Origin: Marsupella aquatica
Taxonomy: Eukaryota > Marchantiophyta
Direction of reading: 5' to 3'
Assembly: GCA_973895155.1 (NCBI GenBank)
Contig: OZ316898.1
Span: 20,708,001 to 20,772,000 of the forward strand
DNA: 64,000 nucleotides
Part shown: one piece after another, positions 23,914-33,129 of the stretch
Numbering within the stretch: the first letter of the stretch is position 1
How the letters are laid out: the number at the start of each line of letters is the position of its first letter
The notes under the pieces: model-generated
What the model was told of the DNA's origin: nothing
Database searches by the model: none
The model's input: only the letters and a program-made list of their open reading frames with translations
Translations under genes and position numbers: made by a program

Positions 23914-24867
23914 TCAAGGTTTAGCAAGCTGGCTAAATCCTTTAACATACTTCCTGTAGTAGCTCGCCAATCCCAAGAATGCACGAACTCTACTCACATC
24001 AGTAGGACAAGGAATCTGTGTAATGGCCTCCACTTTAGTCTGCTGTACATCCAATCCCCCTGGGTATATAGTGTGGCCCAAATACTCAATCTGGTCTTGG
24101 AAGAACTTACACTTGCCAGGATGGAGCTTCAACCCATGTGCTCTCAATCTCTCCAACACAATCTGCAAGTGCTGCTGATGTTCTTCCACAGTAGAAGAAT
24201 AGACCAAAATATCATCAATATAACATCTGACAAAATCCAAACCTGCAAGGATTCGATCCATGACTCTCTGGAACTCAGCTGGTGCATTCTTCAACCCAAA
24301 TGGTAAGAATAACCACTGATACAAATGATCTTTGCCATAAGAATCAATCCCCCAGAATGCTGTCTTGGACCTATCAGCATGCCTAATTGGAAGCTGATGG
24401 TACCCTGCCCTCAGATCCAATGAACTGAAAACCTTTGCATGCCCCACAACATCAAAGATCTCCTCAGGTGTGGGCATGGCATATCGATCAGATTTTGTCT
24501 GGCGATTAATAAGTCTGTAATCACCACACATGTGCCTATCTGTGTAATTGCCATGCACATCCTTCTTGGCTGGCATCACTGTGGCAGATGCATACTCCCC
24601 ATATGAAATCTCCACCAATCCAGCCTCCAACAAATCTTGAGTTTTGCTTTGAATTAGAGCTCTCTCCATGTCACTATAACGGTATGGTCTACGAAAGATT
24701 GGCACATCACTAGCCAATTCAATCTGAATACCAGGGCCCTTCAGTGTCCCCAAATCCTTCATGCTGAATGCAAAACAATTCCAATAACTCTTCAGGAATC
24801 GGTGCATGCGACGTCTCTCCTCCCCTGTTAACTTAGGGCCAAGCTGTGGTTCCCAACTCTCCACCAA
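23914..24867 (-). pseudogene. Reverse transcriptase domain
   Basis: 317-residue open stretch with VEISYGEYASATVMPAKKD, CGDYRLIN (114-121), motif A LDLRAGYHQLP (D151), LPFGLKNAPAEFQRVMD and the catalytic YIDD (216-219). It continues through HPGKCKFFQDQIEYLGH and FLGLASYYRKYVKGFS, standard for Ty3/gypsy RT. The RT core is intact. The upstream frame has a TAG near 24913 and the downstream end runs into TGA before RNase H. Confidence 0.95.
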
Positions 24868-25086
24868 ATCCCTAATATCTCTTTGTAGGGTAGAAGAGAT
24901 AGTCGATGATTGCTATTTAGCAGTAGATTGAGCAGTCTCTTTTTGCTCAACAATCTGTCCAGCCTTGGCCAATCCTGCCATAGGTCCATGGACTGTCTGC
25001 TCGCCCCCAGCTGTGGTCAATACTGTCTCAGTGGACCGCAAGCTCACCAAGGGACAATCAGTAATTCCAGCAGAGCACATCCGCAA

Positions 25087-26050
25087 CTGTTCAGCTACTC
25101 CCAAGCTGATAATCCAAGTCAAACAATTCAGGTCCATTGCTTGACCAAGAACCTGGCGCCGCAAACCCTCTGACACAGAGGCAACTGCAATGGTGCCAGT
25201 CAAAAATCCCATAGCACGCTCTCTCTCATCAGCAGTAGGCTCCACTAACTGCTGGAGAGCTGTGTCCCACACAAGTCCAGGGCCACCTCCTCTGAATGCA
25301 TATGAAGCAGAGTGGCTGACAAGAGTGGGTAATGCACACGTGGGCGCCCAACTGCATTGACCACTGCCAATGGAGGTCTATCAGGTTGGGTCACACCCTA
25401 TGCACGACACCCTGGATCCAAAATATCATCCACCACTAAGGCTGGTGAGCGTGAAATGATGTCAAATGCACGCTTCAGCACCTCACATGGGATCAAATTG
25501 GTCCACCACAAGCGTGGACGATGTGCACGAGAACCCACATGTGCAGCATCCAATAACACAGCAGGTCCAATCCAAGACCTCACCTGGTGAACACTGGCAA
25601 CAATCCGACTACGATCATCACCTAACAATGGCACATTCTCCAAAATGTATGTTGGAGACTGTGTCTGATGTAGCTGGAGATGATGCAGCACCCATAACAT
25701 CTCCCAAAATAGTGCAGAGCGTGGATCATGAAGTCCATGCCCAACGCCAGCTCTAGATTGGCCTGATATGGCCAACCAGCAATCACCAAATCAATGGGGC
25801 CAACACGATGCAGATGATCCGCCCCTAGCAATGAAATATCAGCAAGTAGTGCATGCTGATAACCACGAACAGCATCCACTAGCAGCAATTGTGGATATCT
25901 ATACACCAACATAGCCACATGCCGCAATGAGACCCTCCGTGTTGTCTCATCTGTCTCCACATACAAATAACGACGCACAGGAATTCCTGCCTGAAGAACA
26001 GCAGCCAATCCAGTGCTAATCCCACCAAAAAGATCCAACAAACAAATACC
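25087..26050 (-). pseudogene. Cytosine-5 DNA methyltransferase domain inside the retrotransposon (inactive copy)
   Basis: Motif I is LLDLFGGISTGL (frame 25622-26422, residues 128-139), followed by motif II with an acidic residue (YVE). Motif IV reads IDLVIAGWPYQ where PCQ is expected: the codon at 25766-25768 is TAT, so the catalytic Cys is Tyr. The frame then slips, and the next frame (25398-25775) carries GQSRAGVGHGLHDPRS, motif VI ILENVP (residues 45-49) and motif VIII GSRAHRPRLWW. After a TAG and another shift near 25290, frame 24913-25272 holds VWDTALQQL, ERERAMGF and a motif-X-like VLGQAMDLNCLTWI. The motif order I-IV-VI-VIII-X is unrearranged, unlike plant DRM enzymes. GSRAHRPRLWW recalls the DNMT3 branch, but a tree is required. 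Confidence 0.9.
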
Positions 26051-26440
26051 CTCCGGTGGATATTGCCAAGCAATAGGAGTGGTATCCAATGGCGAAAGAG
26101 TCACAGGTCCATCTGCAAGAGACTGCTCTGCTCCTGACTGTGGTGTAAAAGCATGACGCCATGCATCATGTACCAATCGTGCTGCTGCCTGTGGCAAGGC
26201 CTGTGCAGTGCCCCACACTGGTGGCACAACACTGCCAACAGGTAATCCTCGCATGATGTGCTCCTCATGAGACTCCTCCAATGGTGGAACTTTGGCTGCA
26301 TGTGCATTACCCTCAATCAAATCATCAGGTCCAGCAATTACACCACTGAATGCTGCCAAAGACAATGGTGTGGATTTAGGGCCTCCCATAGGTCCACTAA
26401 ATCTCACTGGCAATTTGCTCAATCGAGCATCTCCTGACTG

Positions 26441-27760
26441 TCAATCAGGTCTATATGACACTGATTCCTCCCAAAAATCTAAAATAAATCCCATGGGGTA
26501 GAGCACTATACATCCCACCAACACATCATATGACTCTGCCTTAGTCAGAATAGCTCGCGCCTGTATCTGTGAGCTATCTGTGGTATGACCTTCCTGAATC
26601 CTCAAATCAAGAGGTCTCCTGGTAATGTGTTGTGTAGGTGTAGGTCCCCCCAATGAAGTCTGAAAGGGACAATCCTCCAAATCCTCTGGACGCAATCCCA
26701 ATCCATGTATGGCAGACTTCCCCAACATCAAGGGCTGAGCACCAGTATCCAGTAACACTCTCTCTGGCTGGTATACTGCTCTAGAAGGCCCAACTAATCG
26801 GAAGATACCACTCCGATTATCCAATGACACAACACTAGGTTTAAACCTAGTCCTCTCAAATGCAGGGCGTGCTGGTAAATCCACCAACCTCGTTGCTGCT
26901 GCATGCCATGTCTCACTAGTAGCAGTAGGTGGTATGGTCTTCACTGCTTCAACACTGCAAGTTGCTTCTGCATGGGAAGCAACAACTGGAGTGTCCTCAC
27001 AGAGTGTAGCTGCCAATCTGAACACTTCTACAGGACCAACTCCCAAGTTCAGCATGTCTGTTGCTGAAAATAATGGGGTGCGTACTATGGCAGTAACCAC
27101 CCCCAGCAGGGTACCTGTCATCCCTACTGTATCACTACCGGATTCTGCCAACTTACCCACACGAGGGTTTATCCAAACCGGGTTCATAGAGGCAGTCTGA
27201 ACTGTCTCTGACAATGTAAAAGACTGAGGAAGCTTTGTTTGCCGACGTGCATCCCCCCTCTGTGGATCTAGCTCCACTACTGCTCCTCGGGGCTCAAGAG
27301 CTTTGGCTGCCCCACGTGTCAAAGCTGTTGATGCATCAATATGTGCAGTGCCACACATGAATCCCATGGTGGCAAGATCTCCATCAGCTCCATAAGATGT
27401 GGAAGGACCATGGGATGTGGAAGGTCCATAGGATGTAGATGCCCCATCACCAGAAGTAGGTCTCACCTGGGAACTAGCCATGGCAGCTAGCTGTTGCTCC
27501 AATTGAGCAATCTTAGCATCCTTGGGATATATGGTTACAGTAGGGGCAACGTCACCTCCCTGTCTCCCTGCATGTGGCATGCCACGACCACGTCCATCGC
27601 CTCTACCTCCTCCTCCTCTTCCTTGATCATGTGTACGGGATCCTCCTCTCCGTAACTCAAGATGGAGTGAGAAACACCTATCCTTGGTGTGTCCAGGAGC
27701 TCCACAGTGATCACACTGTCGCTGATCAGGCGCTGATGCTCCCCCTGATCCTCTATGATC
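26441..27760 (-). pseudogene. Gag C-terminus and aspartic protease
   Basis: The minus-strand frame opens after a TAG inside the first zinc knuckle, carries a second knuckle CDHCGAPGHTKDRC and then an RG-rich linker. A short repeat (STSYGPSTSHGPSTSYG) follows. The retropepsin signature VLLDTGAQPLMLG is near 26749-26720. A single TGA (26441-26443) separates it from the methyltransferase part in the same frame, which continues as a ~125-residue linker of unknown function before methyltransferase motif I. Confidence 0.85.
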
Positions 27761-27772
27761 TGGGCAATATCT

Positions 27773-28895
27773 CTATGCATGATCCCCACCACAGGTCCAA
27801 CATCCTGACTGCTGTCCAGCATAAGAGGGCACAGGTCTCTGGCTGGTAGACTCTCGTGCAATAGGCTTCTCCCTTTGGCTTTTCCGTGCAGTAGGCTGTG
27901 GTGTGGATGTGGATGCAGCCTTTGGTGCTTCCTTGGCAAATCCGGAAGTCACCACCTTCTCATTCACCATATTGAGCTCAATGCGCTCAGAAAGTGTAAA
28001 AACAACTGCTAATGTGGGATCTGCATCCCCAAGCAGAGTGACATCTCTCACTCTACGTCGCAATTCTCTGTCTAGAATTGCATACCAAAACTGGACTGCC
28101 TGAGCCTCTGTCACTCCCTTGGTGACAGTGATCAATCTGCGCATACGAGTGTATGCCTCACATAGACTCTCTCCAGTCTTGCGCTGGAACTCCTACAGAC
28201 CCTTCAACTTATCAGTTCTTACACCCTGATAGTTCTGCTTCAGTACCTCAAAGAATTCCACCACAGGATTAAATGTTGGCGCAACTCCAGTTCCTGTCAC
28301 AATCACACCGGCAGGAGTAGCGGTGGATGCTGCTGGAGTGCTGCTGGTGGATGGTGTGCCACTCTGGCTAGTGCTGCTAGAAGAAGCAGCAGTTGTGGCA
28401 ATGGGTTGGGCAGCCGCACTAGTGCCATAGGTGATGGACACGTAATTAGGTGACCAATGCTGCCTCCATGCCTCAATCTCAACCAAATGAGCCTTCCGAA
28501 ACTCATGGTAGTCATCCATGGGTGGCCCCTCTAAATGCTGAAATAATCTCTTCCATGCCATGAAAGGGGTAAACAATGTGGCGTTACGCAATGTCTGCAT
28601 ATCGCACCACATATCAAACTCCTGGATGAAGTCATCCAGATCAATCGTGCCAACTGCACCAGAGTATCATCGTGGGCCCTTTGTAGCCCCGTACATCTCG
28701 TCCATATCCCACAACAAAGGTGCAACCACCTGATGATGAGGAGATGGTCACTGAGTCCTCATCAAAATCATTGTCTGAAGCTGCACTGCTGATTGCTACC
28801 AATGCCGCTGGCCGAAACTGCGTCCCACTCCGAGTGAAACCGGTCCGTCGTCCATCGGGTAACCCAGCAGCACCAGAAGAATCCATGGTGACCAA
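27773..28895 (-). pseudogene. Gag
   Basis: The start is likely near 28895 (MVTMDSSGAAGLPDG). One frame break lies near 28660. The frame 28193-28612 holds MAWKRLFQHLEG and a Ser/Thr/Ala-rich linker, and after a TAG the frame 27773-28144 holds CEAYTRMRRLI, ELRRRV and the first zinc knuckle CWTCGGDHA, cut by TAG. The pattern is that of retrotransposon gag followed by nucleocapsid knuckles. In-frame stops make it non-functional. Confidence 0.8.
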
Positions 28896-30480
28896 CCCTA
28901 ACCTAATCTATGTGCTAACCCTAAGGGCAATCTGTCCCTATCAGCACCACAAGCACTCACCATGGTGTGTTGGACATCACTCCAACATCACCAGGAGAGA
29001 AATACACAGCACACTAGAATATCCGGTTGCAAACCCGGATCACTCCTATGGAATCAAGCGCCCATACCGAACCAACATGGCGCATAAACAAAAAACAAGT
29101 GTGGAGAGGATCCAATCAACAAGAATAGTCAAACACTAACTCTCCACACCAAGAGTGATCACACATTGATCAAACAAATATTCATAATGTTCAATGAAAG
29201 GCCTTCATAATAGGCTTCATGATGTCACAATGTTATAGATGAGAAACCATGCAGAATTGGTTCAATCTGTGTATTTAGATGAACTCAGAGCTATCAAAAA
29301 CCTCTAAAGAGCCTCTGATTTGGCCCGAAACAAGGCTCTAAGCAAACCAGAAAGTGTATAAAGCCCCTTGGCGTTTGAATCTAAACAACAAGTTGTGAAA
29401 ACTTGTGTGTACACAAGGTGGGATGAGAACTTGCCAGTTAAGCGCTTGCGGCTGGGAATAGCCCCGGGATGGGTGACCTCCTCACGCTCGATCTCGTGCT
29501 TCCCCTCGCGCTCGACCTCGTGCTTCCCCTCGCGCTTATGACCTGGAATAGCCCCAGGATGGATGACCTCGACCTCGCGCCTGCTTGTGCTCGCGATGGG
29601 TGACTTTGCGCTCGCGGTTGGGAGCACTTTCGGGATGGGTGACCTCACGCGTCACCTTATGCGCGCACAGTTATGTGTGTACACAAAACAGAAGTCGTCG
29701 GGCTCAGAAATGGCAACATTTGTCACTCGAAAGCAGTAATTTCCTTCACAAAAACGGCAACGTCGATGGCTCTCGACCTCTGCAAACCTGTCGCGCACGG
29801 TTCTGGGACATTTTGTGAGCGTCCCTTGACAATAAAACACTGCGAGCACTCAAAATTCCAACAGATCTGTCCACAAAACAGCAGTGCGATACAAGCAGCA
29901 ACCTTCGACCATCTCTTTCCAGATCCAGATCTAGACTCCGACTCAATCCAGATCCAGATCTAGACCAGATCCAGATCCAACAACGTTCAAGCTTGGCCAG
30001 AACCAGATCGAATAGCAACAGAGTACTCAAACAATAGAACCAATGATTCAAGAAACATGAATCCGCGTCAAACACAAATCCAATTGATTCGAGCTACCAC
30101 GAACCGTCACCGTCAACAACAAACTCAGACTGAGCTTCTGTCTGCACAACAGAGTTTGAAGTTCATGATCTTTCAATGTAATCTCCATACAATCGGCACA
30201 ACGATCCCGGTCAACAATACCCCATCGATCCCGCACCGATCCGATCACACACGTATGTCAAGCCAACGCACCTTGCACTACTCAAGGAATCCACGTTACA
30301 CAGCTCACAGCCACCATAGCCACTCAAGCTCCTCTCTCTCCAAGGCTCAACATTGAAAGATGACCTTTCAATGCCTCACAAGTGAGAAGTACCCTCTCAC
30401 ACAAACCTGACGGAACCTTATCGGCTCCAATAGCACTCATACCAAACGTACATACTCTAATAACACGATATACTACTACA
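28896..30480 (-). other. 5' leader / presumed 5' LTR side of the Ty3 element
   Basis: No protein-coding signal. Directly before gag (28891-28926, plus strand) is CCCTAACC-type telomere-like sequence. TGGTATGAGTGC on the minus strand (30433-30444) matches the initiator-tRNA-Met primer-binding consensus at 10 of 12 positions and may mark the end of the 5' LTR. That would make a ~1.5-kb leader. No matching 3' LTR was found. Confidence 0.35.
29434..29647 (+). repeat. 5S-rRNA-derived segments
   Basis: 29435-29481 has CAGTTAAGCG, then 21 nt, then GGGATGGGTGACCTCCT: the A-box and C-box regions of plant 5S rRNA at their natural spacing. Further C-box pieces lie at 29541-29570 (GGAATAGCCCCAGGATGG), 29593-29604 and 29631-29647 (CGGGATGGGTGACCTCA). 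They are separated by CTCGCGCTCGACCTCGTG-type simple repeats. The 5' and 3' thirds of 5S are missing, so it is not a functional gene. The 5S sense strand is plus, opposite to the retrotransposon. Confidence 0.75.
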
Positions 30481-31996
30481 CTACTCAGAATGGTGTGACA
30501 AGTTGTTTCATGTGGGCTCCCCTTCAGACATACCCCAGCTTGCAGAGGACTCCTATGTTTGCCTTAAAGCACCACTAGTAATGAGGTGCTTTTGGGTTTT
30601 GGGAACTTCTGTGCTTGCCTTAAAGGGCCATTGTCCATGATAAAACCTGGACACACCACATTTAGCCATTTTCAAAAAAACTTTGCTGAAATTGTGGAGC
30701 AAAGTCTCACCCTAGAAATGTGAAAAGTGAGAAGTATTAGACACTTGACTACACTCTTTACAGTATTTAGTCTCACACACTCTAATTATTGTGAGGTTAT
30801 ATTTGAGGTAAGTGATGATAATTAGGGTGTGTAACACTAATATAGTATGACACTAATTGTGGTCACAAGTCAAATAGTGTCACACACATTTAAAGTCTTA
30901 AACTAAGAAATGTGCACAATATTTGATTACAATTTACAAATTTTACTATTCAAACATTGAGAAACTTCAGAAACTTATAACTCTTTCCATATACAACTCA
31001 AACATTGAGCAAACTTCAGAAATTTATAACGCCTCACATTTGCAGTTTGGGGTACTTGAACCACATTGAGCAAACAAGATCATTTTGATTCACTTTGATT
31101 AACTATATATAGCACATGTTGTCTCACATTAGCTACAAACTAACATTATTTTCAATCTCCTACAATCTGTCCCCTGTGTCTCATCCTTGCAAGACGGCGT
31201 ACAACCCCAAGAGAAGAAAGTTGAGATGGCTCCTCACCTGGTTCACCAATATCAGGAGCCACTCGACTCCCTTAAAAATTCACTCGATACTTCGTTATGG
31301 TATTTTGAAGCTCAGGTGTAAGTTGATTTTCAGACAATAAACCATTGACATTTAGAGACAACCCGATGTTTATCATTGAATTTTGTGCATAAGACATGTC
31401 ACGTTTGTCAACAGAACTGTTCACCTCAGTTACAGAGTCCCTTGCCAATGTCAAAAATCAATGTTTGCCCTCGTGTTTGCCTGGATATATCAATTTCCTA
31501 GATGTGTCACGTGTTCCAGTCCTCACATTTTTTGGGTTTTCATTTATCATTTTTTGAAATGCAGTGATGATAAGCCAAACAAGATGAAGATTAATTGCCA
31601 GTGACATTTTGACATAGTCTTGATTCTCTTTCCCTTGTGCTAGCAAATCCAACTATGACGGCCAATCCATTCCCACCATGTTATAAATCTATCAACCTCC
31701 TTTCACAAAGACTGACAAGGTAAAACACAAAGGAACTTTTTAAGAACATACATACAAAGAGATGTCCTTGGTAGTTTGGATAACTTTGGAGTGAGAGCAC
31801 TTTAGGATAATAATATTGTCACCTCTAATTATCAATATTTTTTAATATATTAATTTATTTTCCAAAATTAAGGGTGATGGTAATAGTGTCACTTGGAGTG
31901 TGTGGCACTAATTGTTTCCTGACATTAAATACTCTGCTACCCCTAATTAGATTCAGCGCGAATGACAATATAGAGGCTCATCCCTGCCCGCAAATT
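30481..31996. other. AT-rich gene-free stretch
   Basis: Related short phrases occur at both ends (AATTAGGGTGTGTAACACTAA near 30821; GTGTGTGGCACTAATTG near 31897), perhaps a worn repeat. No gene recognised. Confidence 0.35.
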
Positions 31997-32034
31997 TTTT
32001 TCTAAGTGTCAAAGTTGATGAATGAACCCCACTT

Positions 32035-32135
32035 TTGAGTGGGGTTTGTTACAAAAGAGAACTATGCCAGGCAGGATTCGAACCCCTGCCCTGTTGGGCC
32101 CAAGTCTCTCGACTACCACTCAGGGAGCATCTGCT
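32035..32135 (-). mobile_element. tRNA-derived SINE head or tRNA pseudogene
   Basis: On the minus strand a tRNA-like segment has an A-box region CCTGAGTGGTAGTCGAG and a perfect B box GGTTCGAATCC about 45 nt on. Partial acceptor pairing is visible (ATGC with GCAT). The stems are too imperfect and the variable region too long for a working tRNA, so a tRNA-derived SINE is more likely. Confidence 0.6.
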
Positions 32136-32160
32136 GCACAGTTGGTAAGGCTCTTTTAAT

Positions 32161-33129
32161 TATAATTATATTCGTTCTAGTGTCGGGCAATGGCTGCAGG
32201 CTACAGGCAACCATATCACAAATCGTATGGATTTCAACATTAATATGCATCCATATTGTCAATCATGGTAAATGATATTGTCAATAGTGGTAAATCTATA
32301 CGTGACATTAAATGCTGTAAAGAGGGTACTTTGCGTCACTAAGGCTAAACGATAGGCAACGAAGACTGAAGTGGAAATTAAGCATAGGAATTCTCCAGCA
32401 GCCGTCTTATACTTGAGTGGCGGTCTTGAGGTAGGTGCTGAGTAAAAGAAATGCCACATTAGCATTATGACAGTAGTGCAAACGAAGGTGCTTGTGGAGC
32501 ACAAGCTGTCAACACTGCTATGTTCAGTGGGTTGGAAGGTTTACTCAAAAGGTGAGTTTGCTTGTCTTCGGTGGTTGCCCTTCAATTTCTTACAGACGAG
32601 AGCTGCGAAGAGAACAAGAGCGCCATTGCATCATAGGACATGATAACAAAGCCCATTGACATGGTTCAATTTCCGTTTCCTTTAATATAGACAGGTCCAA
32701 AACTGGATACAAAACTGAGGGATTGCTTCAGTCCATGTGTCGATAACTTTTGACACGAAAGAGACCCGCAATCAGGTTCGTAACAAATGAGTATCGTATT
32801 TACAGCATAGAATGCGAGACTCCCGAGAGCAGTGGCAGAAAGCCTCGGTAACAAATAATCAGAACTAATTGCGAATCACTTGAGCTTGAAGTGGGGATCG
32901 TTGCTGTCAGAAAAGCTGGACTAACCCTCGTCCATTTCCTAGTAGCGCTCTCCTAAAACCCTATATCTAAGTTGTGCCGACAATGTCATATAGAACAAAT
33001 GGAGCTGTGCCTTCTGAAACCCTACACCGAGCAGTGCAGACGTGTAATGCCGACAGACACGTTAGGGTAGCCAGAGAAATTGAATAACCGACTTTCATGG
33101 CTTAAAGTCCAGATGCCGGCGCTGAGCTT
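32161..33129. other. Gene-free stretch, including the 3' UTR of the GAUT1-like gene
   Basis: No coding signal. The side next to 33130 must hold the 3' UTR and polyadenylation site of the minus-strand gene. Confidence 0.4.

Larger units (their letters stand above)
21775..28895 (-). mobile_element. Decayed Ty3/gypsy retrotransposon carrying a DNA methyltransferase and a PHD finger
   Basis: On the minus strand the order is gag (two CCHC knuckles), aspartic protease, cytosine-5 DNA methyltransferase, reverse transcriptase, RNase H, integrase, PHD finger. RT-RH before integrase is the Ty3 order. Gag, protease and methyltransferase share one frame, interrupted by single stops. The copy is inactive: several in-frame TAG codons, one TGA, and frameshifts in gag, the methyltransferase and RT-RNase H. 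The LTRs were not identified. Methyltransferase-bearing retrotransposons are documented in charophyte algae and dinoflagellates. No host gene is interrupted by it here. Confidence 0.9.

Noticed and set aside
25087-26050. Methyltransferase as an ordinary host DRM or CMT gene
   Set aside because: It has no introns or host-type N-terminal domains, lies in the retrotransposon polyprotein order in the same strand and frame as the protease, and its motifs are not rearranged as in DRM.
29434-29647. Functional 5S rRNA gene
   Set aside because: Only the internal promoter part is present, with no 5' or 3' thirds and no clear terminator, and it is broken into repeated pieces.
32035-32135. Functional tRNA gene on the minus strand
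   Set aside because: Acceptor and T stems have mismatches and the arm between the boxes is too long; it is better explained as a tRNA-derived SINE head.
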